From: Halorussus aquaticus
GTDB lineage: Archaea > Halobacteriota > Halobacteria > Halobacteriales > Haladaptataceae
Assembly (NCBI RefSeq): GCF_024218795.1
Contig: NZ_CP100400.1
Span: forward strand, 1,302,001-1,366,000
Reading direction: 5' to 3'
DNA length: 64,000 nucleotides
The first letter of the stretch is position 1. Every line of letters begins with the position of its first letter. Of this stretch, positions 8,806 to 17,445 are shown piece by piece. The translations under genes and the position numbers were made by a program. Below the pieces are notes generated by a model. The model saw only the letters and a program-made list of their open reading frames with translations, did not search any database and was not told where the DNA came from.

Positions 8806-9759
8806 TCAGCGCGAGATTTCGCCGCCCTCCTCGGCCAGCACGGACTCGACCTCCTCGCGGGTGACGACCGCCACGTCGCCCGGAATCGTGCGCTTCAGGG
8901 CGGCGGTCGCCGACCCGTATTCGAGCGCGGTCGCCACGCCGTCGCCCGCGAGTCGCCGCGCGAGGAACGCGCCGAGGAAGGCGTCGCCGGTGCCGATGGG
9001 GTCGAGGGTGTCGGTCTCGATTGCGGACTGTTCGTACACCTCGCCGTCGTGGCGCGCCAGCGCGCCCTCTTCGCCGCGGGTGACGATTACGGTCTCGAAG
9101 TCGAACTCCTCGACCAGTCCCGCCGCGATGTCGTCGGCGTCGCCCTCTCGGCCCAGTACGTCGCGGGCGTCGCGTTCGGCGACCAGCAGGAGGTCCACGT
9201 CGGGGAACAGCGTCTCCATCGTCTCGCGGGCCTCCGCGGGGTCCCAGAGCTTCGACCGGTAGTTCACGTCGAAGGAGGTCGTCGTCCCGGCCTCCCGTGC
9301 GGCCGCGAGCAGGTCGGCCGTGGTCGATTCGAGCGTCTCCGAGAGCGCCGGCGTGATGCCGCTGGTGTGGAACCGCTCGGCCTCGCGGACGCGCTCGACG
9401 GGCAACTCCTCGGACTCGGCGGTCGTGACCGCCGCGCCCGCCCGGTCGTAGATGACGTTCGTTCCGCGCGGCTTGCCGCCGTGTTCGAGGTAGTAGGTCC
9501 CCTGTCGGCCGTCGTCGCTCCACACCACGTCCGTCTCGACGCCGTGCTGTCGCAGACTCGACACCACGCGCCGCCCGAGCGGCGAGTCGGGGAGTTTCGA
9601 GGTCCACGCCGCGCTCGCGCCGAGGCGCGAGGCCGCGACCGCGACGTTGCTCTCGGCCCCCGCCGCCCGGAGTTCGAGGTCGTCCGTCGTCTCCAGTCGC
9701 TCGCCGTCGGGCGGGGAGAGTCTGAGCATCGTCTCGCCGAAGGTCACGAGGTCGGTCAT
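8806..9759 (-). CDS. kdgK: PfkB-family sugar kinase, probable 2-keto-3-deoxygluconate kinase
   Basis: The 317-residue reading from ATG 9759 begins [17 protein letters not shown], the usual N-terminus of KDG kinases. An upstream in-frame ATG at 9786 adds nine residues and seems less likely. The PfkB signature 2 is [13 protein letters not shown], with the catalytic Asp in GTGDAF. The [15 protein letters not shown] segment is the substrate-side Gly/Asn motif. The enzyme would phosphorylate KDG in the semi-phosphorylative Entner-Doudoroff route used by haloarchaea. KDG aldolase or glucose dehydrogenase genes are not nearby, so fructokinase or another PfkB kinase remains possible. Confidence 0.82.
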   Translation of the reverse strand: MTDLVTFGETMLRLSPPDGERLETTDDLELRAAGAESNVAVAASRLGASAAWTSKLPDSPLGRRVVSSLRQHGVETDVVWSDDGRQGTYYLEHGGKPRGTNVIYDRAGAAVTTAESEELPVERVREAERFHTSGITPALSETLESTTADLLAAAREAGTTTSFDVNYRSKLWDPAEARETMETLFPDVDLLLVAERDARDVLGREGDADDIAAGLVEEFDFETVIVTRGEEGALARHDGEVYEQSAIETDTLDPIGTGDAFLGAFLARRLAGDGVATALEYGSATAALKRTIPGDVAVVTREEVESVLAEEGGEISR

Positions 9760-9892
9760 ACGTCGTTCGTCGCGGGGGTGGGCCATAATTTACTCGGTCG
9801 CGGATAGCTTTCGCCTTCCGCCGTTCGAGCGGTTCGTCCCGAGCGGCCGCGCCGTCACGTCGTTTTTGTTCGACGGACTCCAACTCGCGGAC

Positions 9893-10645
9893 ATGGACCG
9901 AATCGAGGCCGCCGCCCGCGAACTCCGGGCCGCGGACACTGCGATCGCACTCACCGGCGCGGGCGTCAGCGTCCCGTCGGGTATCCCCCCGTTCCGCGGC
10001 GAGGGCGGTATCTGGAACGAGTACGACCCCGATACCTTCGACGTACACCGATTCCGGCGCGACCCCGGCGCGTTCTGGGCCGACTGGCTCGAACTCCGGG
10101 CGGACCTGTTCGACGCCAGCGTCGAACCGAACGCGGCCCACGACGCGCTGGCGGCACTCTCCGCGCGGGGCCACCTCGACGCCGTCGTCACGCAGAACAT
10201 CGACGGCCTTCACGGCGACGCGGGTTCCGACGAGGTGCTGGAACTCCACGGCAACGCCCGCCGCGCGGTCTGCCAGCGGTGCGGTCGCGCGGTGCCCGCC
10301 GCCGACGTTCGAGAGCGCGTGCGAGCGGGGGAGCGACCGCCTCGGTGCGAGACCGAAGACTGCGACGGCGTGCTGAAACCCGACGCCGTGCTGTTCGGCG
10401 AGCGTCTCCCGCCCGAGGCGCTCGCCCGCGCCGAGCGGTTCGCGGCCGACAGCGAGGTGTTTCTGGTCGCCGGGTCGTCGCTGACGGTCGAACCCGCCGC
10501 GTCGCTGCCCGCGCGGGCGGCGTCGGGCGCGACCCTGATTCTGGTCAATCTGGACGAGACGCCGCTGGACGCGCGGGCCGACTACGTCTTCCGCGAGGAC
10601 GTGACCGACGCACTCCCGGCGCTCCGGGACGCGGTGGTCGGGTAA
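9893..10645 (+). CDS. Sir2-family NAD-dependent protein deacylase
   Basis: From ATG 9893 the protein has 250 residues. It shows the NAD-binding GAGVSVPSGIPPFRG (22-36), TQNIDGLH (100-107) and the catalytic His in LELHGN (H119). Four zinc ligands C127, C130, C152 and C157 follow, then GSSLTVEPAASLP and a C-terminal VNLDETPLD. This is a full-length class U/III-type sirtuin. Substrates in haloarchaea are not established; acetyl-CoA synthetase is a classic Sir2 target, and two acs genes lie 7-14 kb away, but that link is inference. A longer in-frame start at 9647 would overlap the divergent kinase gene and is rejected. Confidence 0.93.
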   Translation: MDRIEAAARELRAADTAIALTGAGVSVPSGIPPFRGEGGIWNEYDPDTFDVHRFRRDPGAFWADWLELRADLFDASVEPNAAHDALAALSARGHLDAVVTQNIDGLHGDAGSDEVLELHGNARRAVCQRCGRAVPAADVRERVRAGERPPRCETEDCDGVLKPDAVLFGERLPPEALARAERFAADSEVFLVAGSSLTVEPAASLPARAASGATLILVNLDETPLDARADYVFREDVTDALPALRDAVVG

Positions 10646-10737
10646 TCCGACCCAAATTTGCCGGAGTCGCGTCGCCCGAGCAGAAGTTGCATCTATCCGC
10701 CGACATAAGCCGGTGGTCGTCGTAGCTTCGAAGGAAC

Positions 10738-12021
10738 ATGACCGACGACCGCGGCATCCACACCGACAGCGTCCACGCGGGCCAGACGCCCGACTCCGCG
10801 ACCGGAGCGCGGGCACCGCCCATCTATCAGACCACCTCGTACGTCTTCGACGACGCCGAACACGCCGCCTCGCTGTTCGCGCTCGAAGAGGAGGGCAACA
10901 TCTACAGCAGACTCACCAACCCGACCAACGCCACGCTCGAAGAGCGACTCGCCACGCTCGAAGGCGGCGTCGCGGGACTCGCCACCGCCAGCGGGATGGC
11001 CGCCCTCGACCTCGCGACCTTCGTGTTGGCCGACGAGGGCGACAACGTGGTCACCGCCTCCTCGCTGTACGGCGGCACCTACACCTACTTCACCCACACC
11101 GCGCCGCGCCGCGGCGTCGAAGCGACGTTCGTGGACACGCTGGACTACGAGGCCTACGACGAGGCCATCGACGAGGACACCGCGTACGTCCACCTCGAAA
11201 CCATCGGCAACCCCGCGCTTGTCACGCCCGACATCGAGCGCATCGCCGACATCGCCCACGACCACGACGTGCCCCTGTTCGTGGACAACACTTTCGCCAC
11301 ACCGTACCTCTGCAACCCCATCGACCACGGCGCGGACCTCGTCTGGCACTCCACGACCAAGTGGATTCACGGGAGCGGTTCGACCGTCGGCGGCGTACTC
11401 GTCGACGGCGGGACCTTCCCGTGGGAGGAGGGCGACTACCCCGAAATCGCCGACGAGAACCCGGCCTACCACGGCATCAACTTCCGAGAGACGTTCGGCG
11501 ACGCCGCGTTCGCCTACGCCGCCCGCGCCCGGGGGCTCCGGGACCTCGGCAACCAGCAGTCGCCGTTCGACGCGTGGGTCACCCTCCAGAAACTGGAGTC
11601 GATGCCGCTGCGGGTCGAGCGCCACTCCGAGAACGCGCTGGAAGTCGCCGAGTACCTCGACGACCACGACGACGTGGCGTGGGTCAACTACCCGGGTCTG
11701 GAGAGCCACGAGACCCACGAGAACGCCAGCGAGTACCTCGACGGCGGCTACGGCGGGATGATAACGTTCGGACTGGAAGGAGGATACGAGACCGGGCGCG
11801 CGGTCACCGAGGAGACCGAACTCGCCAGTCTGCTCGCCAACGTCGGCGACGCCAAGACCCTCATTATCCACCCGGCCAGCACGACCCACCAGCAACTCAC
11901 CGAGGAGGAGCAGTTGGCCAGCGGGACGACGCCGGACTTGGTTCGGCTCTCGGTCGGCATCGAGGACGTGGAGGACATCGTCGCGGACTTGGAGCAGGCC
12001 ATCGCGGCGGCGAGTCAGTAG
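10738..12021 (+). CDS. metY: O-acetylhomoserine sulfhydrylase (aminocarboxypropyltransferase)
   Basis: This 427-residue PLP enzyme belongs to the Cys/Met metabolism family. GIHTDSVHAGQTPDSATGA and APPIYQTTSYVF mark the N-terminus. VDNTFATPYLCNP (about 182-194) contains the Asp contacting the PLP nitrogen, and HSTTKWIHGSG has the Schiff-base lysine K208. The IIHPASTTHQQL segment near residue 385 is typical of the MetY branch, and the length also fits MetY better than cystathionine synthase (~390). The reaction makes homocysteine from O-acetylhomoserine and sulfide. metX is not directly adjacent. A CATAAG TATA-like element is about 30 bases upstream. Confidence 0.92.
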   Translation: MTDDRGIHTDSVHAGQTPDSATGARAPPIYQTTSYVFDDAEHAASLFALEEEGNIYSRLTNPTNATLEERLATLEGGVAGLATASGMAALDLATFVLADEGDNVVTASSLYGGTYTYFTHTAPRRGVEATFVDTLDYEAYDEAIDEDTAYVHLETIGNPALVTPDIERIADIAHDHDVPLFVDNTFATPYLCNPIDHGADLVWHSTTKWIHGSGSTVGGVLVDGGTFPWEEGDYPEIADENPAYHGINFRETFGDAAFAYAARARGLRDLGNQQSPFDAWVTLQKLESMPLRVERHSENALEVAEYLDDHDDVAWVNYPGLESHETHENASEYLDGGYGGMITFGLEGGYETGRAVTEETELASLLANVGDAKTLIIHPASTTHQQLTEEEQLASGTTPDLVRLSVGIEDVEDIVADLEQAIAAASQ

Positions 12022-12033
12022 ACGGAACCCCCG

Positions 12034-14220
12034 CTATTCTCCGCGCCGCCCGACGTGGCCGGGGTAGTCGCGCTCGAACCGGTCCTCTATCTCCGCCTCG
12101 CCGAACTCGATAATCACCGGGCGACCGTGCGGGCAGGCGTAGGGGTTCTCGCAGTCGTCCAGCGCCGCGAGGAGTTCCACGACCGACCCCTCCCGGAGCG
12201 AGGTGTTCCCCGTAATCGAGGGGTAACAGGCGAGGTCCGCCAGTAGGTCGTCGGCGACCGCCGCGACCGTGTCGCCCCGGTCGTCGGGGTCGGTCGAGAC
12301 GAACTCGCCGAGCGCGTCCCGGAGGAGTTCGGGGTCGAGCGCGGCGTCCAGCACGGTCGGCACGGTCCGGACGACCACTCGGCGGTCGCTCTCGCCGTCG
12401 CCCTCGGCGCGCTCGGCCCGAAAGCCGAGTCGCTCCAGCGGTTCGCGGTACTCCTCGAACACCGCGGCCTCGCCCGCGGTCAGTTCGAGTTCGACCGGTT
12501 GGGCGAGCATCTGGGTGGTCGCGTCGCCTTCGAACTCCGCCTGCAGTCGCTCGTAGTTGACCCGCTCGTCGGCGGCGTGCTGGTCCACGAGCACCAGTCC
12601 CTCGGGCGTCTCGGCCGCGACGTAGGTGTCGTGGAGTTGGCCCAGAACCCGCATCCGGGGCAGGCTCTCGAACTCGGGGGCGTCGGTCGTCTCGCCCGAG
12701 AGCGTCTCGGACTCCGTGGGGGCCGAGAACTTGCGCGCGGCGTCCGCGTCGGCGGACGGGGAACTCTCGGGTACAGCATCGGTCTCCCGAGACTCGCGTT
12801 CGGGTGTGGACGACCCCGCGTCACGTCCGCCCGTAGTCCCGTCGCCCGCGTCGCTCGCCCGTGGTTTCGCCTCCCCGCTCTCGCGCTCGCTCGGGGTCGA
12901 ACTCGTCCGCTCGCTGGCGGTCGAACTGCGTTCTCCGGTCTCCGGCGACCCCGCGTCGGTTCCGGCGGTTTCCGGGTCTGCCTCGGCGGTTCCGGACGTG
13001 GCCCCCGCGGCGTCGGAGGCGTCGAGCGTCGATTGTTCGCGCTCTCCATCGTCGGCCTCCGGGGTCAGTTCGGCCTGCTCGACTCCGGTGTTGTTCTCTC
13101 GGTCGCTCTCCGTCTCGGGGGCGGTCCGGCGCTCGGTCGCGCCGCCGTCGTCACGCTCGGGTTCGACGCGGGCCTCGTCGGGCGCGCTCCGGCCTCGGGG
13201 GGCCGACGACCGGACGAGTCCGTGGTCGAGCAGGGCCTCCTCGACCGCGGTCTCGACCGTCTCCTTCACGGCGCTCTCGTCGCCCCACCTGACCTCCATC
13301 TTCCGGGGGTGGACGTTCACGTCCACCTCGTCGGGGGCCACGTCGAGGAACAGGACCGCGAAGGGGTAGCGCTCGGCCGAGAGTTGGCCGCCGTATGCCG
13401 AGAGGACCGCCTCGCGCACGACCGGCGAACTCACGTACCGACCGTTGACGTAGGTGGAGACGTACTCGCGGGTGCTCCGGGTGGTCTCGGGGTCGCTGAC
13501 GTAGCCCGAGACCGTGACGCCGCGGTCGGCGTCGGACCCCTCGACTGCTATCATCGACGTGGCGACCTCCCGGCCGTAGACCGACAGGAGCGCCGACTGG
13601 AGGTCGCCGCGGCCGGTCGTGGCGAACACCTCGCGGTCGTCGTGGGTCAGCGACACCGCCACGTCTGGGTTGGCCAGCGCGTAACGCGTGACGACCGTGT
13701 TGACGTGCGAGAACTCGGTGGTCGTCGTCTTGAGGTACTTCCGGCGCGCCGGGGTGTTGTAGAACAAGTCGGTGACTTCGACGGTGGTCCCTTCGGGGCA
13801 CCCCGCGGGACCCACCGACTCGACCTCGCCGCCTTCCAGTCGGAGTTCGGTGCCCTCGGCCCCGCCCCGCGGTTTCGAGGTGATGGTCACCCGCGACACC
13901 GCGCCGATGGTATGGAGCGCCTCGCCTCGGAAGCCGAGGGTCGTCACGCCCGCTTCGAGGTCGTCCGCGTCCTCGATTTTGCTCGTGGTGTGTTCGCGGA
14001 CCGCGGCCCGGAGGTCGGCCTCGCTCATGCCGATACCGTCGTCGCTGACCGCGATTCGCTCGGTGCCGCCCTCCTCGACCGTCACGTCGATGCGGTCGGC
14101 GTCGGCGTCGAGGCTGTTCTCGACGAGTTCCTTGACGACCGAGGCGGGTCGCTCGACGACTTCGCCCGCGGCTATCTGGCGGATGGTGGCGTCGTCCAAC
14201 TGGGTGATTCGGTCGCTCAC
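12034..14220 (-). CDS. mutL: DNA mismatch repair protein MutL
   Basis: This 728-residue protein has an N-terminal GHKL ATPase: IAAGEVVERPASVVKELVENSLDA, DDGIGM and TLGFRGEAL within residues 15-100. The transducer domain reaches about 330, including the NVHPRKMEV motif. A long acidic Ser/Thr-rich linker (about 340-525) follows. The C-terminal dimerisation domain carries the endonuclease metal motif DQHAADERVNYE (546-557), plus ACYPSITGN and CPHGRP (696-701). It therefore looks like a nicking MutL, as in organisms without MutH. It is convergent with metY, 12 bp away. MutS is about 12 kb away on the same strand. Confidence 0.96.
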   Translation of the reverse strand: MSDRITQLDDATIRQIAAGEVVERPASVVKELVENSLDADADRIDVTVEEGGTERIAVSDDGIGMSEADLRAAVREHTTSKIEDADDLEAGVTTLGFRGEALHTIGAVSRVTITSKPRGGAEGTELRLEGGEVESVGPAGCPEGTTVEVTDLFYNTPARRKYLKTTTTEFSHVNTVVTRYALANPDVAVSLTHDDREVFATTGRGDLQSALLSVYGREVATSMIAVEGSDADRGVTVSGYVSDPETTRSTREYVSTYVNGRYVSSPVVREAVLSAYGGQLSAERYPFAVLFLDVAPDEVDVNVHPRKMEVRWGDESAVKETVETAVEEALLDHGLVRSSAPRGRSAPDEARVEPERDDGGATERRTAPETESDRENNTGVEQAELTPEADDGEREQSTLDASDAAGATSGTAEADPETAGTDAGSPETGERSSTASERTSSTPSERESGEAKPRASDAGDGTTGGRDAGSSTPERESRETDAVPESSPSADADAARKFSAPTESETLSGETTDAPEFESLPRMRVLGQLHDTYVAAETPEGLVLVDQHAADERVNYERLQAEFEGDATTQMLAQPVELELTAGEAAVFEEYREPLERLGFRAERAEGDGESDRRVVVRTVPTVLDAALDPELLRDALGEFVSTDPDDRGDTVAAVADDLLADLACYPSITGNTSLREGSVVELLAALDDCENPYACPHGRPVIIEFGEAEIEDRFERDYPGHVGRRGE

Positions 14221-14575
14221 GTCTGGTCACGCTGTTGGTGGTCCGGCACCGATAAAACGTAGGGTGGTTCGAGTCGGAGACGATTCTCTCCGTTTCGGTG
14301 CAGGTGCAAACGGTAGAGCTGAGGTCGCTTCGCTCTCGAAAGCCCCCGACGGCGATTCCGTCGGTCGGCTATCGGTCGCTGAGTGTTCCGGTCCGACGCG
14401 CGGTAGCGCGGTTGCGGTGAACTCCTCGGAGTCGGCAGTAGCTTCTTCGGAACTCACCCTCGGCTTACCGAGGGCCAGAAGTCCACTCGATGTCGCCAGT
14501 AGCGAACGTCTGTGACACCACCCGAAATAGAATACGACCGTCAGTCTACGCGATTCGACTCGGTCAGACTCATGT
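14221..14575. other. Intergenic region with two perfect hairpins
   Basis: These 355 bp lie upstream of mutL and downstream of the small membrane protein gene; both genes are on the minus strand. Two perfect 7-bp stems stand out: 14346-14352 with 14358-14364 (loop CGATT), and CCCTCGG/CCGAGGG at 14457-14463/14468-14474 (loop CTTA). A 76-codon minus-strand frame at 14227-14457 shows no recognisable motif and is not called. Confidence 0.5.
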
Positions 14576-14809
14576 TCACGACGTCTCCTTTGCCACCTCC
14601 AGCGAGGCGAAGAAGCCGAAGTAGGCCACGACGCCGCCCGCCAGCGACAGGTGGTACGCCCACGTCGGTCCCTGAAGCACGTCGAACAGCACGGACACCA
14701 CGGCGACCCAGACGACGGCGAACATGAAGTCCGCGACCATGCCCGACCGATGCTCGCGGACGTGGGTTCGGACGTTGTCGAGGACGGTCCCGACTCGACT
14801 CGCCGTCAC
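14576..14809 (-). CDS. Small two-helix membrane protein, unknown function
   Basis: The 77-residue product starts with a polar segment, followed by two hydrophobic helices (about 26-45 FMFAVVWVAVVSVLF and 50-70 LSLAGGVVAYFGFFA). It is the last gene of the run acs, symporter small subunit, symporter, universal stress protein, and begins 1 bp after the stress protein stop, so it is probably co-transcribed. I recognise no family. Confidence 0.65.
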   Translation of the reverse strand: MTASRVGTVLDNVRTHVREHRSGMVADFMFAVVWVAVVSVLFDVLQGPTWAYHLSLAGGVVAYFGFFASLEVAKETS

Positions 14810-14810
14810 G

Positions 14811-15272
14811 CTATTCGACCTCCCGCTCGTCCACGACCAGCACCGACCGGTGGGTCGAGCGGAGGACGCGCTCGGTGACGCTTCCCAGCAGCATCCGCCG
14901 GACGCCCGACCGGCCGTGGCTTCCCATGACCACGAGGTCCACGTCGTGGTCCTCGGCGAAGTCGGCGATGACGTCGTGAGGTCTGCCGCCGCGGAAGTGC
15001 TCCGCGACGTCGATGCCGCGCTCGCGGCCGCGGGCCGCGACGTGTTCGGTCGCCTCCCGGGCGCGGGCTTCGAGTTCTTCCATCTCGCCGAAGCGCCCCG
15101 ACCGGATGCGCTCGACCTGCTCGGTGCCGAGGCTCAACTCCGCGGCGTCGGTGTCCACGACGTAGAGCGTGTACACCTCCGCGTCGAACTTCTCGGCGAT
15201 GTCGAGTGCCTCCTCGACGGCCAGTTCGGCGGTTTCGCTCCCGTCGGTGGGGATGAGGATGCGCTCGTACAT
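14811..15272 (-). CDS. Universal stress protein, UspA family
   Basis: The 153-residue protein opens with MYERILIPTDGSETAELAVEEAL and has the ATP-binding motif GSHGRSGVRRMLLGSVTERVL near 118-138 (G-2x-G-9x-G-S/T). It therefore probably binds ATP. Its start falls at the very end of the symporter gene, a common pairing in haloarchaea where stand-alone Usp proteins accompany transporters and may regulate them. The exact role is not known. Confidence 0.93.
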   Translation of the reverse strand: MYERILIPTDGSETAELAVEEALDIAEKFDAEVYTLYVVDTDAAELSLGTEQVERIRSGRFGEMEELEARAREATEHVAARGRERGIDVAEHFRGGRPHDVIADFAEDHDVDLVVMGSHGRSGVRRMLLGSVTERVLRSTHRSVLVVDEREVE

Positions 15273-15273
15273 C

Positions 15274-16968
15274 TCAGTCGTCCCCCTGCACTTGGCCGCC
15301 GTCAGACGCGAGGTCTGACGAGTCCTGACTCTCTTCGCTCGGCAGGCCGCCGTCGGTCGAGACGACGTCCTCGGCGCTCTGCTGTTGGCCCATCGGTTCC
15401 GGACTGTGACACTGCCGGACGATGCGCTTGATTCGCTCCGGGGGTTCGTCGGTCGCCAGCGAGACGCCGATGGTGACCGCGAAGACGATGGGCGTCCCGG
15501 CGAGTGCGGCCCCGACGGCGGGGAAGATGTCGGCGTAAATCTGGACGACCGGACCGGCGTCGGTGGCGAAGATGAGTTCGTTGAACACCGCCGCGGTCCA
15601 GATGGCGAGTCCGGTGGTCATCCCGGCCAGCGCGCCCTGTCGGTTGGCGTTCTCCCACCAGAGGCCGAGGAAGAACATCGGGAACAGCACGAGACCGGCC
15701 AGCGAGAAGGCCAGCGCGACCAGTTCGCCGACCAGCGCGGGCGGGTTGAGCGCGGTGACCGTCACGATAGCGCCCAGCACGACGATGGTCGCGCGACCGA
15801 TGAGGAGCTGCTGGCGCTGGGTCGCGTCGGAGTTGATGATGTTCGTGTAGATGTCGTGTGCGGCGGCCGACGACGCGGCGATGAACAGTCCCGCGGTCGT
15901 GGCGATGGCGGCGGCGATGCCGCCCGCCGCGACGAGTCCGACGAACCACGTCGGGAGGTTGGCGAGTTGGGACGCCAGCACGACGATGACGTCGCCTTCC
16001 GCGCCGCTCATCCCGCTCGCGCCGTACACGTCGCCGACCTTCTTCGCGTAGAGGTCGGTACCGAACGCCGCGAACGCGGGGGCGCTCAGGTAGAGCAGGC
16101 AGATGAAGAACAGGCCCCAGACGGTGGACCAGCGCGCGGTCCGCTCGCTCTCGACCGTGTAGAACCGCACCAGCACGTGCGGGAGACCGCAGGTGCCGAC
16201 GATGAGCGAGAACGCGGTCGCGACCCAGAGGTAGAAGCCGCCGTCCGTGAACGGTTGGGTGAACTCGCTGTTGAGTTGACTTAGGAGCGCACCGTACTCG
16301 ACCTGCGGCAGGAACGTCGAGTAGCCCTGCGTCCACCCGACCGCGTACAGTCCCGCGAGGAACGCCACGATGAGGATGACGTACTGGACGGCCATGTTCT
16401 TGGTCGCGCCCAGCATCCCCGACAGCGCGAGGTAACCCACCGTGATGGCCATCAGCAGGACGACCATCGTGGTGTAGTCGCCGCCGAAGACGTAGATGCC
16501 GACCAGTCCCATGCCGCGGGCCTGTCCGACCGAGTAGACGAACCCGATGAGGATGGTCGTCAGCGCGGCGATGGCTCGCGCGGTGTCGGAGTCGAACCGG
16601 TCGCCGACGAAGTCGGGCGCGGTGTACTTCCCGAACCTGCGCATCTGGGCCGCGAGGAAGATGAGCAGGATGAAGTAGCCCGTGGACCACCCGACCACGA
16701 ACGCGAGTCCGTAGTAGCCCGACAGCGCGATGAGCGCGGCCATGCCGAGGTACGACGCGGCCGACATCCAGTTCGCTCCGATGGCCATCCCGTTCTCGAC
16801 GTTCCCGATGGACCGGCCAGCGACCCACAGGTCCTCGGTGTCGGCCACGCGGAACACGTATCCGATGCCGAGGAACAGCAGCAGCATCGCCGAGACCATC
16901 ACGGCCGGAATCGCCTTGAACGAGGCGTTGAGCGCGTCCGGAAGGAGGTCCAGCGGCGTGAACATCAT
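15274..16968 (-). CDS. Sodium/solute symporter (SSS), probable acetate or monocarboxylate permease large subunit
   Basis: This 564-residue membrane protein of the SSS family has about 13 helices. The N-terminal core is WVAGRSIGNVENGMAIGANW, then MSAASYLGMAALIALSGYYG, where family members bind Na+ and substrate. RFGKYTAPDFVGDRF is typical of the ActP/VC_2705-type branch. The C-terminal 60 residues are Ser/Asp-rich and cytoplasmic. It overlaps the DUF4212 small subunit by 4 bp (ATGA) and lies in a run with acetyl-CoA synthetase, which supports uptake of acetate or a similar acid. Substrate assignment is by context only. Confidence 0.88.
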   Translation of the reverse strand: MMFTPLDLLPDALNASFKAIPAVMVSAMLLLFLGIGYVFRVADTEDLWVAGRSIGNVENGMAIGANWMSAASYLGMAALIALSGYYGLAFVVGWSTGYFILLIFLAAQMRRFGKYTAPDFVGDRFDSDTARAIAALTTILIGFVYSVGQARGMGLVGIYVFGGDYTTMVVLLMAITVGYLALSGMLGATKNMAVQYVILIVAFLAGLYAVGWTQGYSTFLPQVEYGALLSQLNSEFTQPFTDGGFYLWVATAFSLIVGTCGLPHVLVRFYTVESERTARWSTVWGLFFICLLYLSAPAFAAFGTDLYAKKVGDVYGASGMSGAEGDVIVVLASQLANLPTWFVGLVAAGGIAAAIATTAGLFIAASSAAAHDIYTNIINSDATQRQQLLIGRATIVVLGAIVTVTALNPPALVGELVALAFSLAGLVLFPMFFLGLWWENANRQGALAGMTTGLAIWTAAVFNELIFATDAGPVVQIYADIFPAVGAALAGTPIVFAVTIGVSLATDEPPERIKRIVRQCHSPEPMGQQQSAEDVVSTDGGLPSEESQDSSDLASDGGQVQGDD

Positions 16969-17387
16969 CGGTCGGACCCTCCGTCAGTCGCGGCCGCTTC
17001 CGGTTCCTGTCGCCGGGTCGAGTGGTCGATACCGTACTTCTCGTCGAGTTGGTCGCGCTTCCGCGCGTAGACGAACGAGAGCACGAGCGCGCCCGCCGGT
17101 GCCCCCATCGCGGTCAGGAGGTAGTGGAGCGGGAAGCCGATCACGGTCACGCTCGTCATGAAGTCGGTCGCGAGGTACGTCGCCGTCACGGGTCCGAACA
17201 CGAGGAGCGCCCACGCGGCGAACATCGTCCACACGACCCTGAGGTGGTCCCGCATGAACGGGGTCGATGGCTTGAAGATGTTGACTTCCGCATCGAGGTA
17301 GTCGGCGGTCTGTCGACCGGCCGCGACGCCGCCGTCGGTCTCGATGTCGGCGTTCGATTCGTCCTTTCGTGAGTTATTATCTGTCAT
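16965..17387 (-). CDS. DUF4212 small subunit of sodium/solute symporter
   Basis: The 140-residue protein has two transmembrane helices (about 53-75 and 80-103) after a soluble N-terminus. It matches the DUF4212 small-subunit pattern: FMRDHLRVVWTMFAAWALLVFG, then GFPLHYLLTAMGAPAG and FVYARKRDQLDEKYGI. Such subunits are encoded directly before actP-like symporters, as here with a 4-bp overlap. It begins 58 bp after the acs stop codon. Confidence 0.9.
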   Translation of the reverse strand: MTDNNSRKDESNADIETDGGVAAGRQTADYLDAEVNIFKPSTPFMRDHLRVVWTMFAAWALLVFGPVTATYLATDFMTSVTVIGFPLHYLLTAMGAPAGALVLSFVYARKRDQLDEKYGIDHSTRRQEPEAAATDGGSDR

Positions 17388-17445
17388 GGTTCGAAGTTCG
17401 TTTTGGTCTGGTCGTCGTTCGTCGTATCGAGAGGTGGAGAGGTGG

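Noticed and set aside
8672..10816. Very long minus-strand open frame across kdgK, sir2 and the metY start
   Set aside because: Arg/Gly-rich translation antisense to or out of frame with real genes; a GC-rich shadow frame.
14227..14457. 76-codon minus-strand frame upstream of mutL
   Set aside because: No motif, weak composition match, and it overlaps hairpins.
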